From: Simiduia aestuariiviva
GTDB lineage: Bacteria > Pseudomonadota > Gammaproteobacteria > Pseudomonadales > Cellvibrionaceae
Length of the DNA stretch: 64,000 nucleotides
Direction: 5' to 3'
NCBI RefSeq assembly: GCF_014192475.1
Contig: NZ_JACHXZ010000002.1
Coordinates: 106,028-170,027 of the forward strand
Positions 20,101 to 26,696 of the stretch are shown here, piece by piece. The notes beneath the pieces were generated by a model. The model was not told where the DNA came from. It did not search any database and saw nothing but the letters and a program-made list of their open reading frames with translations. Numbering within the stretch: position 1 is the stretch's first letter; every line of letters starts with the position of its first letter. Both the position numbers and the translations under genes were made by a program.

Positions 20101-20783
20101 CTGTTATCGACAATCCTGCGCTGGGTGATGGCGAGTCGCTATTTGAAATGCGGCTTGATAAGAAGCATCAGCGGGTGCGTGACAAGTTGATGTCTATGTT
20201 GTTGGATGACAATGAGCAACAGGCATTAAAAGAGCTTGCGCGTTTAGCGGATTATCGAAATTACCGACGTTACGAAATCTACAAGGAGCCTGAGGGCAAG
20301 GCGCCCATCGCATTGAGCCAATATGGTACTGGTTCTGGAGGGCAGCTAGAAACGCCTGCTTATATTATTCGAAGTGCCGCCATTACCTCTGCATTTCGTT
20401 TCAATGAAGGGCGAAACCATCTGCGGATGGTGCTTGTGGATGAGGCCTTTAGCAAAATGGACGAGCATCGATCCAAGGAGGTCATCGGGTATCTAACGGA
20501 GTCTCTGGGGCTTCAGCTGATGTTTATTATGCCCTCAAGCAAGTCAGGTCCTTTTTTAGACCTCATCAGCAATCAATTTGTGTTTAGTAAATGTGCTACC
20601 GCGCAGCCGATCGGTGAACTCCACTCGCGGGTACTGGTAGATCGGCAAGTCTTGAATCGAGAGGCGGTGCGCAATCTTATGGACCAGCACCGTCAAGCAT
20701 TGAAGCACCAGGCCAGCATCGATTTTCTGGACGAGCTGGCGGGTATCACCCCAGATGCCGAGCAACTAGTCTCAGAGCTCTAG
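17133..20783 (+). CDS. mksB: MksB/JetC-type SMC ATPase of a bacterial condensin
   Basis: A 1216-residue SMC-like ATPase. Walker A is at residues 29-37 (GGNGSGKTT), the ABC signature around S1068 (GTGSGGQLE), and Walker B at D1103-E1104 in VLVDEAFSKMD. Between the heads run two long coiled-coil stretches (about 270-500 and 690-860) flanking a hinge-like domain near 520-690, which begins EWQAAIEGYIGGARFGILV. The all-in-one layout and the preceding kleisin and KITE genes identify a MukB-like condensin of the Mks/Wadjet branch, not canonical SMC and not MukB itself. Such ATPases extrude or entrap DNA. No JetD/MksG nuclease gene follows; the next gene is a sensor kinase 85 bases on. Confidence 0.88.
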   Translation: MFLQKFIYVNWGNIPNGEFEFGPTNLFSGGNGSGKTTAADAIQTVMTAAHDGLFHFNPGQDESTQRGRGGKQVRTLASYVLGCDDGAYARPESAFGYLAAVFVPHAGEDAEPFTALLAMSAFVETSGKLKTARLDSLDFYVLPDVKLSLAELVREDKAGRYVVPTDQIFPQLKALFGTGAVERYERKKTYLCRLYGALRGRSDAVSEREAMNAARAFSRFMAYKPIRAIDDFVANEILEPKDMGDAVRDVSSMLKRIHTMEADARALQLSAQRLKGARDSADTFIDQWLAMQKLRYAGARRQYNESQDRYLRAKRRQTELVGKLDANVRDADVARDRLSVLQQELNDLHLQQLQVPALRDKVALDAQREKLEQAIHKGAVPLLTDINQIKQAQSAAERLAKLSVAPQAWPGLQSAATKKLLNDVATRQRGEPVALHELTNQDWIDISPLEQHLDNAQAIQQQHNAWVDLWLAPEGLLSTLRRDLDRERQLLEKLERQVQVKQAEIAQLDGQQVSYPAYVRTALDAIQRHLPEADARVLCDHIEVTDPEWQAAIEGYIGGARFGILVEPDFEAEAIKLLRNLPGRDNRARVIQGSKARADAERVFEDADSLVAVLTFSHDIARHYMLASYGQVKRVGSAEALKGVRRGITIDALGAANYAMFRCDIDDADLVFGHTARARARNAKQVELDGLLSAQAASRNAVENLQSLMALVNPLAPCRYADTLQNLLELQRELDAVGLRLERLSLDDHGALADAIAAVQTQLSEQKQKIESLQDERIDFEAERRTVDADCKRLNDQQDDTLATLESAEDNLGAVAGLWRDFNVELAIEEADSWAAERTIQQLDAEREEIHMGLGKVLRRIDSVLMEHNLDAQAQDRLLFEPNLGALAEEHNFRAVCQLQRQLDGLYNRLKNNILANRQADISAMRHSFNNAFVTNLCHAIYQSINDGKQTLEQLNLELESHRFGADRERFYFGYSWVPEFKEYWQFFKAVIDNPALGDGESLFEMRLDKKHQRVRDKLMSMLLDDNEQQALKELARLADYRNYRRYEIYKEPEGKAPIALSQYGTGSGGQLETPAYIIRSAAITSAFRFNEGRNHLRMVLVDEAFSKMDEHRSKEVIGYLTESLGLQLMFIMPSSKSGPFLDLISNQFVFSKCATAQPIGELHSRVLVDRQVLNREAVRNLMDQHRQALKHQASIDFLDELAGITPDAEQLVSEL

Positions 20784-20868
20784 CACAGGGCTTTTCCTGA
20801 TATTTGCGCACCTTGTTAGCCTGCCCTAGGCTTAGTGAATTGAGGGTAGGAGAGCAGGGCGTCGCGCA

Positions 20869-23229
20869 ATGTGGCTAAAACTCGGATTCATAGGCGTTTT
20901 GCTGTTGTTTTTGGCTGACCATAGCCGTGGGCAGCTCGTGGCAGTAGATCAGCCGGCGCTCTCGATTGCCAGCTCGCCGCTGGACATGTCGGTGAGTCGA
21001 CACATGCTCTATTTTGAAGATTTGAGTGGTGGCGTTGACTTCAGGGCCATTCAATTGGTCGGCCAGGATTCTCACTGGCAGCAAGTGACCGATACAGATG
21101 CTACGTTAGGCAACGTCAGTCACCCCGTGTGGTTTTACTTGAATTTGCACAATTCTGGGCCTGAAGAGCGTTGGTTTCTATCCGCTAGAAATGCGAGTTT
21201 AGATGCGCTTGACATTTATATGGTGCGCCAAGATCGCGATTTAGAACACGTTAGTTTTGCGTCTTCCGTGCCGGTGTCTGAGCGGATATTTCCGCACGCG
21301 GATTATGTGGTGCCACTGCGCCTTAGCGCAGGTGAGTCAATTGTTCTCTGGATGCGCGTCAACACCACTGGCTGGCTAGATCTACCGATCCAATTGCAGG
21401 ATGAGTCGACTTTCCATCTGCAGTCTGCGAAACAAAGCGCCTACTCTGGCATCTATTACGGCATCGCGCTCGCGATGATTTTTTACAACCTCTTTTTGTT
21501 TTTCGCTTTGCGTGATCCATCGTATCTTTATTATGTGGGGTTCGCCGTATCTTTCACCCTCCTGTTTGCGGCAATTGATGGCACCACCTTTTCCTATGTG
21601 CTGCCGCAATTTTCGATTACCAATATCACCAACCAAGTGTTTTGGTCTGCACTTACGCAATTGTTCGGGTGTGCGTTTACTTTGAGTTTTTTGTCGCTCA
21701 AAGATCGTGCTCCGGCTTTATATACCTATTTTCAAGTGTTGCTCGTTATTTGCGCGATTCCTTTGTTGCTGTCGCCATTTGTTAGCACACATTACTTGTT
21801 CGAATTGTCGATGGTCACCGCGTTGATTTCCTTCGTTAGCTTCCTAGGTGCTGGCGGCTACATGTGGAGGCAGGGCTATGGCTATGCCAAGTACTACACA
21901 TTAGCGTGGTCGCTGTTGTGTGTGTTTGTAGTTCTTATTTCCGCGATTATTTTAGGGGGAGAGAATGTTGGTGTAAGTCAATTTATGCCATGGTTTCGTT
22001 TGAGTGCGATAGTTGAAATGATGTTGTTAGCGTTGGCGTTAGCATCACGCATTCAGTTTTTACAGGAGGCGAGAGAGCAGGTCGTCCACGAAAACCAGAC
22101 TAAATCAGATTTGATAGCGCGCGTTTCACAGGAGATACGTACGCCAATGAACGGCATACTGGGTATGTCGGAGCTGTTACGTGAACATTTAAATTCAGAC
22201 ACGGCTCGACAGTATAACAATCTAATCTACCAGTCGGGTTCAGCATTGTTAGGCATCATAAATGATCTGCTCGATTTGGCAAAAATTCAAACACAAAAAA
22301 TTGTGCTAGAAGAAGTGAGTTTTAATCTTCACCATCTTTGTGAAGAGTGTGTTAATGCGTTTAAGCCAAAGGTGGTGGATAAAGACCTGCTATTGCAGTG
22401 TGTGATTGCCGAGGATGTGCCGCTATTTGTTGTGGGTGATAAAGCGCGATTGCAGCAGGTGTTAATGAACTTTTTATCCAATGCATGTAAACACACGCAA
22501 CGCGGGGACGTGGTATTAAAAGTGACTCGATCGCCTGACCCCTCCAACCCAAATCGATTGAAATTTGTTGTGCGCGATACCGGCCCGGGTATTGACATGG
22601 ACAGTGCGGCCAATCTATTTGAAGCTGATGCCAGTACCTACGAAAATCCATCCGGTGGGGGCAAAGGGCTGGGGCTATATATCAGTAAGCAGTTGGTAAA
22701 ATTAATGGGTGGCAAAATCGGGGTGACCAGTTTGCCGGGAGATGGTGCTAGCTTTTGGATAAGCGTCAGCTTAAAGCCCGTGGATGCCGCCGAGCTGGTG
22801 GTGTCGGAAGCCGATGGTCAGGTGCGCTTTCAAAGCCAATTACACATTTTGGTGGCAGAAGATAACCGGGTTAATCAAGTGGTGGTCCAAAAAATGTTGG
22901 AGCGCATGGGCCATCTAGTGACTCTGGCTGAGGACGGAGAGCAAGCATTGGCAATTTTTAAAAGCCGAAACGGACGCTTTGATTTGGTTTTAATGGACTG
23001 CGATATGCCGGTGATGGATGGATTTGAAGCTACACGTCGCCTACGCGCACTGTGCGTAGAGCAGGGTTGGTTTCAGCTGCCTATCTGGGCGTTGACAGCA
23101 CATGTTCAACCCCACAGCCGTGAGCAATGCCGTGCAGCCGGTATGAATGACCATTTGAGTAAGCCTATTCAATCTAGCCGTTTAGCGCAGGCTCTAAAAG
23201 GGGTCGAGCAAGTGGTACAAAACATCTAA
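20869..23229 (+). CDS. 7TMR-DISM hybrid histidine kinase with altered H-box
   Basis: A 786-residue hybrid sensor. It has a signal peptide (1-22), a periplasmic 7TMR-DISM extracellular domain (about 45-175), seven membrane helices (about 185-400), HisKA (about 412-478), HATPase (about 520-640) and a receiver domain (about 660-780). The N-box (MNFLSNACKHT), G1 (DTGPGI) and G2 (GGGKGLGLYIS) are intact, as are the receiver Asp710 (LVLMDCDMPVMDG) and the Lys in LSKPIQ. The H-box, normally S-H-E-I-R-T-P-M-N-G, reads S-Q-E-I-R-T-P-M-N-G: the phospho-accepting histidine is Gln421 (CAG, 22129-22131). It may work as a pseudokinase or phosphatase, or serve another kinase. The signal sensed is unknown. 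It lies downstream of the condensin operon but is probably transcribed separately. Confidence 0.9.
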   Translation: MWLKLGFIGVLLLFLADHSRGQLVAVDQPALSIASSPLDMSVSRHMLYFEDLSGGVDFRAIQLVGQDSHWQQVTDTDATLGNVSHPVWFYLNLHNSGPEERWFLSARNASLDALDIYMVRQDRDLEHVSFASSVPVSERIFPHADYVVPLRLSAGESIVLWMRVNTTGWLDLPIQLQDESTFHLQSAKQSAYSGIYYGIALAMIFYNLFLFFALRDPSYLYYVGFAVSFTLLFAAIDGTTFSYVLPQFSITNITNQVFWSALTQLFGCAFTLSFLSLKDRAPALYTYFQVLLVICAIPLLLSPFVSTHYLFELSMVTALISFVSFLGAGGYMWRQGYGYAKYYTLAWSLLCVFVVLISAIILGGENVGVSQFMPWFRLSAIVEMMLLALALASRIQFLQEAREQVVHENQTKSDLIARVSQEIRTPMNGILGMSELLREHLNSDTARQYNNLIYQSGSALLGIINDLLDLAKIQTQKIVLEEVSFNLHHLCEECVNAFKPKVVDKDLLLQCVIAEDVPLFVVGDKARLQQVLMNFLSNACKHTQRGDVVLKVTRSPDPSNPNRLKFVVRDTGPGIDMDSAANLFEADASTYENPSGGGKGLGLYISKQLVKLMGGKIGVTSLPGDGASFWISVSLKPVDAAELVVSEADGQVRFQSQLHILVAEDNRVNQVVVQKMLERMGHLVTLAEDGEQALAIFKSRNGRFDLVLMDCDMPVMDGFEATRRLRALCVEQGWFQLPIWALTAHVQPHSREQCRAAGMNDHLSKPIQSSRLAQALKGVEQVVQNI

Positions 23230-23418
23230 AAACCCCCACTTCATGGCTTTACCGTGTACAAGGATTGATCTAATATGTGCTCACGTACCAAGTTGTGGTT
23301 TTACTCGGCGCCAGACACTGCGCTGGGGTCCGACGACTACAATGGCATTTTTAAGCTAACTATCTGAATTTGTTAGAAAAAATGGAGCGGGGGCGACCCC
23401 AGCCAAGGAGCAAGGCAA

Positions 23419-23697
23419 ATGTCCTATTTTAATACCGCTGGACTCACTGTCCGAGAAATTTACCACCGCCATTTTGGTCTAAGCCGACTGATCTATTTCT
23501 CGGCAACTCGCCTGTGGTTGGGATTTGGCGAAAATGAAGAGCTGCTGTCGGCGCCGGACGTTCGTGGCTATCCCGACCTCGCCAAATTGTTTTTGGTGAC
23601 CTATTTGGATCAAGATCAGTTGACCTATTTGCAAATCCTAGAGCCTGGCTATCAGCCAGACTGCATGGTGCTGCCAAATCGTCGCGCCTCAGCCTAA
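23419..23697 (+). CDS. Hypothetical protein, 92 residues
   Basis: A short open frame with a good ribosome-binding site (AGGAG, 23406-23410, eight bases before the ATG). The product is soluble and aromatic-rich, with 11 Tyr or Trp, including the stretches LSRLIYFSATRLWLGFG and LVTYLDQDQLTYLQILEPGY. I recognise no family. It ends 3 bases before the convergent stop of the TPR-like gene at 23701. The clean ribosome-binding site and a composition like real protein support expression. Its function cannot be proposed. Confidence 0.6.
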   Translation: MSYFNTAGLTVREIYHRHFGLSRLIYFSATRLWLGFGENEELLSAPDVRGYPDLAKLFLVTYLDQDQLTYLQILEPGYQPDCMVLPNRRASA

Positions 23698-23700
23698 CGG

Positions 23701-24627
23701 CTAGCTATTGCGCTGGATGGTTTTTATAAGAACTGACAGCGCCTTTTCCAGTTCGGTAGCGCCGACTAAGTTTGCCTGTAAAACCAGCCACGGCTCTGAG
23801 GACTCAGGTTTGTTAAACCAGCAAGCCTGACCGACCTCTAAGCTTTTTCCGCATGTGGCTTTCATGTATGGATTAATGCCGTACACGCTGAATTGGTAAC
23901 CGGTAATCTTAGCTGCGCGTTGTTCAGTATTGGCGTCCGGGTCTTGTAATAGCACGGTGGCAATGCGACTTCCCCTGACGTTTAGCTGGTAATAACCGGA
24001 TGGCTCGATCGTAGAGTTGGCTGAGTTAGGTAGCGCATAAAACTTCAAGAGGCTATTGATGTGGCGCGAAAGGGCTGTGATATCTTGCTGTGTTTTGTAG
24101 AGCTTAAGTAATCTCTGTGTGTACTGTTCGTCTGTTTGCCCGTCGATGACGCCCCCCCATTGTAACCGTTGTGATTGATGGTTTGTGGGTGCGCTGGCGT
24201 GTTGGTGTTGCTCCAGTTCGGTAATGGCAGTGAGGCTCTCATGATAAAAGCGCGCCTTTTTTCCCGCGTTATTGACATAGCGAGTAAAGTTTTTGACGGC
24301 GTCATCGTACTGACTTTGATTAGCTAAAACCCTGCCTAGAAAATAATAATATTCGTTTGGAGGCTTTACACCTAATTTGGTGATTTCGTTAAGGTACCCT
24401 TGGGCGGGTGTATAGGCATTGGCTGAAAGGGCTTGCTCAGTTGCAAGCAATAAGCGATCCGCTTCAAATTCTGGGGCTAGCTCTGCTGCGTTGAGCGCAG
24501 GGGCGTACACATTCAACAAAAAAAGTAGGCAAAGTGTGGGCGCAATGGCCTGCTTGCTGGCCGCTTGTGCGGGTAGTGGATGTCCGTGAGCAGAGCGGCG
24601 CTGAGATTGTGTGTACACACTGAGCAT
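23701..24627 (-). CDS. Exported TPR-like protein of unknown function
   Basis: A 308-residue protein. After a basic N-terminal stretch there is a hydrophobic export signal (IAPTLCLLFLLNVYAPALNA, about residues 28-47). The next ~110 residues look like paired TPR-type helices (LLLATEQALSANAYTPAQGY, then YYYFLGRVLANQSQYDDAV). The C-terminal ~100 residues look beta-rich (YQLNVRGSRIATVLLQD, GYQFSVYGINPYMKATCGK) with two cysteines that could pair in the periplasm. AAGGGGA lies about five bases before the ATG at 24627. I do not recognise a named family. Confidence 0.7.
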   Translation of the reverse strand: MLSVYTQSQRRSAHGHPLPAQAASKQAIAPTLCLLFLLNVYAPALNAAELAPEFEADRLLLATEQALSANAYTPAQGYLNEITKLGVKPPNEYYYFLGRVLANQSQYDDAVKNFTRYVNNAGKKARFYHESLTAITELEQHQHASAPTNHQSQRLQWGGVIDGQTDEQYTQRLLKLYKTQQDITALSRHINSLLKFYALPNSANSTIEPSGYYQLNVRGSRIATVLLQDPDANTEQRAAKITGYQFSVYGINPYMKATCGKSLEVGQACWFNKPESSEPWLVLQANLVGATELEKALSVLIKTIQRNS

Positions 24628-24708
24628 AAGATCCCCTTCAAGACTCTAGGCTGCAGTGGTAAACATAGCACTAGTCGCCAATGCTCAGCAACGCGTAGGC
24701 AGGATGAT

Positions 24709-24741
24709 TTGGTACACCAGTCTAGTAGCGTGGTGCACCAA
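24709..24741. repeat. Inverted repeat between hpf and the TPR-like gene
   Basis: Eleven-base arms (TTGGTACACCA, 24709-24719; TGGTGCACCAA, 24731-24741) match with one mismatch around an 11-base loop. It lies just past the hpf stop on the minus strand. No U tract follows on either side, so it may be a 3' processing or protective hairpin, or an operator, rather than a standard terminator. Confidence 0.5.
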
Positions 24742-24753
24742 AACGCTCTGGTA

Positions 24754-25131
24754 TCAACTGGCGATGTCTAGGTCTTCAGGTTCCGCTTCAGGTGCGAGCC
24801 AGTCATTTTTATCGACGTGACGTTTGGCGCGCTGTTTGCCGGACTCTGCCTTTATGGCTCGCTCAGCCGCAGCGAAAGCCTCTCGCACGGCTATCGGTGC
24901 CTTGTCTTCGGCGTGGCTGATATTAATGGGCTTGCCGTGCAATTGCATTTCTAGGCTAACGTGGAATGCACTGCCCTTGTGGTGGTGTTGATGAGGTGCG
25001 GTAACTACGACTCGTTGAACCGCTAAGCGGTCGGAGAGGCGCGCTAATTTATCAAGTTTTTTCTCAATGGTGGCACTTAGTGCCGGTGACGCTTCCAAAT
25101 CTCGGTACACAATATTCGCAGCCAACTTCAT
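24754..25131 (-). CDS. HPF/RaiA family ribosome-associated (hibernation) protein
   Basis: A 125-residue protein with the S30EA/HPF fold: MKLAANIVYRDLEASPALSA, then helix IEKKLDKLARLSDRL and the strand FHVSLEMQLHGKPINI with the following helix. These proteins bind the 30S decoding region and silence or protect ribosomes in stress and stationary phase. It is the short form, lacking the long dimerising C-terminal domain; its acidic tail (EAEPEDLDIAS) is not a known domain. AGGAG precedes the ATG. It is divergent from a small heat-shock gene, which fits a stress role. An 18-bp palindrome lies upstream. Confidence 0.82.
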   Translation of the reverse strand: MKLAANIVYRDLEASPALSATIEKKLDKLARLSDRLAVQRVVVTAPHQHHHKGSAFHVSLEMQLHGKPINISHAEDKAPIAVREAFAAAERAIKAESGKQRAKRHVDKNDWLAPEAEPEDLDIAS

Positions 25132-25157
25132 AGAAGTGCTCCTTTACTTACGTGACT

Positions 25158-25175
25158 TTTCAGGACGTCCTGAAA
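25158..25175. promoter_or_regulatory. Perfect 18-bp palindrome upstream of hpf
   Basis: TTTCAGGACGTCCTGAAA is a perfect two-fold palindrome 27 bases before the hpf start. It sits where an operator or a short 5'-UTR hairpin would be expected, just after a weak minus-strand promoter candidate (TTGAAT ... AATATG). The protein that binds it is not known. Confidence 0.55.
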
Positions 25176-25320
25176 TACATATTGTCACTGCGGAGAGAAA
25201 ATTCAACTGTTTTTTTCGCGCCGACAGAAAATATATTTATTGAACTATAGCGGGCATCCCCATTCGCTTTCCTACAGCCGCTGCAATGCCGGCTCCTGAG
25301 AGGGCGGCACTGAAGGTAGT

Positions 25321-25358
25321 TTATTTTTGGTTGGGCGCGTTATTTTTGGTTGGGAGCG
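25321..25358. repeat. Tandem 19-bp direct repeat between hpf and hsp20
   Basis: TTATTTTTGGTTGGGCGCG (25321-25339) is followed immediately by TTATTTTTGGTTGGGAGCG (25340-25358), with one base different. It lies 33 bases upstream of the sigma-32-like promoter of hsp20, where it could be an activator or repressor site. No regulator is identified. Confidence 0.8.
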
Positions 25359-25390
25359 ATGGCCAATGCAAAGTTTGAGTGGAGCAGGGG

Positions 25391-25415
25391 TTGAAATACT
25401 CAAAGCCCCCCATAT
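25391..25415 (+). promoter_or_regulatory. Sigma-32-type heat-shock promoter of hsp20
   Basis: TTGAAA (25391-25396) and CCCCATAT (25408-25415) are separated by 11 bases. This matches the heat-shock sigma factor consensus (cTTGAAA, 11-16 bases, CCCCATnT) known from E. coli. Transcription would start near 25421, leaving a leader of about 80 bases before the hsp20 ATG. Confidence 0.78.
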
Positions 25416-25422
25416 ATCTCCT

Positions 25423-25500
25423 TTGTGCTGCCGAATTCGGGGCACAACATTGCTGGATCTTAGGATCAGCCCAATTAATTATTGCTCGAAAAGAGGATAA
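25423..25500 (+). promoter_or_regulatory. ROSE-like RNA thermometer in the hsp20 leader
   Basis: The hsp20 leader folds by eye into three consecutive hairpins. Hairpin I pairs TTGTGC (25423-25428) with GCACAA (25442-25447), with CCG/CGG inside. Hairpin II pairs GCT and GATC (25452-25459) with GATCAGC (25464-25470) and leaves G25455 bulged. In hairpin III, TTGCTC (25482-25487) pairs with the ribosome-binding site GAGGA (25493-25497) across a GAAAA loop, with G25484 unpaired, extended by three A-T pairs. The UUGCU element facing AGGA with an odd G is the hallmark of ROSE elements, which melt at heat-shock temperature and are typical of hsp20/ibpA genes. Confidence 0.72.
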
Positions 25501-25504
25501 GACT

Positions 25505-25954
25505 ATGCGTAATTTTGATCTAACCCCATTTTACCGTTCTACTATTGGCTTTGACCGGTTGGCAAGTGTTTTAGACTCGCTGTCACAAGCGGAGTCCAAT
25601 CAGTCGAGTTACCCTCCCTACAATATTGAGTTGCTCGGAGAAGATGCCTACCGTATCACGATGGCCGTGGCTGGCTTTGCTGAAAGTGAAATTGAAATTA
25701 AAGTTGATCAAGGAAAGTTGACCGTTGTAGGTAAAAAGAGCGTTGAAAAATCGAATGGGCAATATTTGCATCAAGGTATTGCTGAGCGAAATTTTGAGCG
25801 GCGCTTCCAGCTGGCAGACTATGTAAAAGTTGAGGGTGCCAGCTTAGATAATGGGCTGTTATACATTGAACTTGTGCGAGAATTGCCGGATGCCATGAAG
25901 CCGAGAACGATTGCAATTAACGGGCAGAAAAAGCACTCGCTACACGCTGCTTAA
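25505..25954 (+). CDS. Small heat-shock protein (Hsp20/IbpA family)
   Basis: A 149-residue alpha-crystallin-type chaperone that holds unfolding proteins for refolding by DnaK/ClpB. The IbpA-like N-terminus (MRNFDLTPFYRSTIGFDRLA) leads into the crystallin domain (YNIELLGEDAYRITMAVAGF, then GKLTVVGKK and RNFERRFQLADYVKV, ending NGLLYIELVRELP). The short C-terminal tail contains RTIAING, close to the I-x-I anchor. The frame is open from 25379, but ATG 25505 follows GAGGA and gives the family N-terminus. Expression is probably heat-controlled twice, by the sigma-32 promoter and the ROSE-like leader. A methyltransferase gene follows 12 bases later. Confidence 0.95.
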   Translation: MRNFDLTPFYRSTIGFDRLASVLDSLSQAESNQSSYPPYNIELLGEDAYRITMAVAGFAESEIEIKVDQGKLTVVGKKSVEKSNGQYLHQGIAERNFERRFQLADYVKVEGASLDNGLLYIELVRELPDAMKPRTIAINGQKKHSLHAA

Positions 25955-25966
25955 GTTCATTTTCCT

Positions 25967-26614
25967 TTGACAGATTATAAATACTGCCCTCTGTGTTCGC
26001 ACGCTGAGGGCGCCTTGTACTTCATTGATAAACATCGTGAATATTGGCAATGTCAGCATTGCCAATTGGTGTACGTTCCTGCCCAGTGGCATTTGTCACT
26101 TCCGCGCGAAAGGGCGGAATACGATCTGCATGAAAACACATTTGAAGACCAAGGGTATCTCCAATTTTTGCGGCGCTTAGGCGATCCACTACTGGATCGC
26201 TTGGTGCCCAATAGTCGCGGCCTTGATGTCGGTTGTGGTCCAGGTCCAGTTTTGCAAAAGTGGCTGCGATCTCAAGGGATGCAGGTAGAAGTTTACGATA
26301 AATTTTATGCCCCGAACCAGCAAGTGCTTTTGTGCCAGTACGATTTTGTCACCGCAACAGAGGTCGTTGAGCACCTATCTGCACCGGGCTTGTCACTAAT
26401 GGCTATGTGGCAACTTGTGAGGTCGCAAGGCCAATTGGCGTTGATGACGAAGCGTGTAAAAAGTGTCGAGGCGTTTGCGGGGTGGCACTACAAGAATGAC
26501 CCCACCCACATAGCATTTTTCTCTGAGGCCAGTTTCAAATGGTTGGCAGGGCATTGGCAGGCAGAGCTAACTTTCGCGGATAAAGACGTCGTGATCTTTA
26601 CCAAACGCACCTGA
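25967..26614 (+). CDS. Class I SAM-dependent methyltransferase with N-terminal zinc knuckle
   Basis: A 215-residue protein. Four cysteines (7, 10, 29, 32 in YCPLC and WQCQHC) form a probable zinc ribbon. The Rossmann methyltransferase core starts near residue 83 with motif I (GLDVGCGPGP) and continues through TATEVVEHL, which is motif II-like, to GHWQAEL. The only plausible start is TTG 25967: the frame is closed by a stop at 25952-25954 and no ATG occurs before the core. There is no clear ribosome-binding site, and the start is 12 bases after the hsp20 stop, so translation may be coupled to hsp20. The substrate is unknown. Confidence 0.8.
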   Translation: MTDYKYCPLCSHAEGALYFIDKHREYWQCQHCQLVYVPAQWHLSLPRERAEYDLHENTFEDQGYLQFLRRLGDPLLDRLVPNSRGLDVGCGPGPVLQKWLRSQGMQVEVYDKFYAPNQQVLLCQYDFVTATEVVEHLSAPGLSLMAMWQLVRSQGQLALMTKRVKSVEAFAGWHYKNDPTHIAFFSEASFKWLAGHWQAELTFADKDVVIFTKRT

Positions 26615-26696
26615 TGACTCCCTTTGATTTTAGTCGGACACGTCGCCCCGCAATCGGACGACGATGTACACTGTTTTGGTCGCTAGTGCTCGAGTG

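Noticed and set aside
20784..20868. Search for a JetD/MksG gene or a promoter right after mksB
   Set aside because: The 85-base gap holds no gene. A TTGCGC-17-TAGGCT pair is too weak to list as the kinase promoter.
23275..23367. A 30-codon frame with a fair ribosome-binding site
   Set aside because: Too short to support by sequence alone, so it is not listed as a gene; it is mentioned in the findings only.
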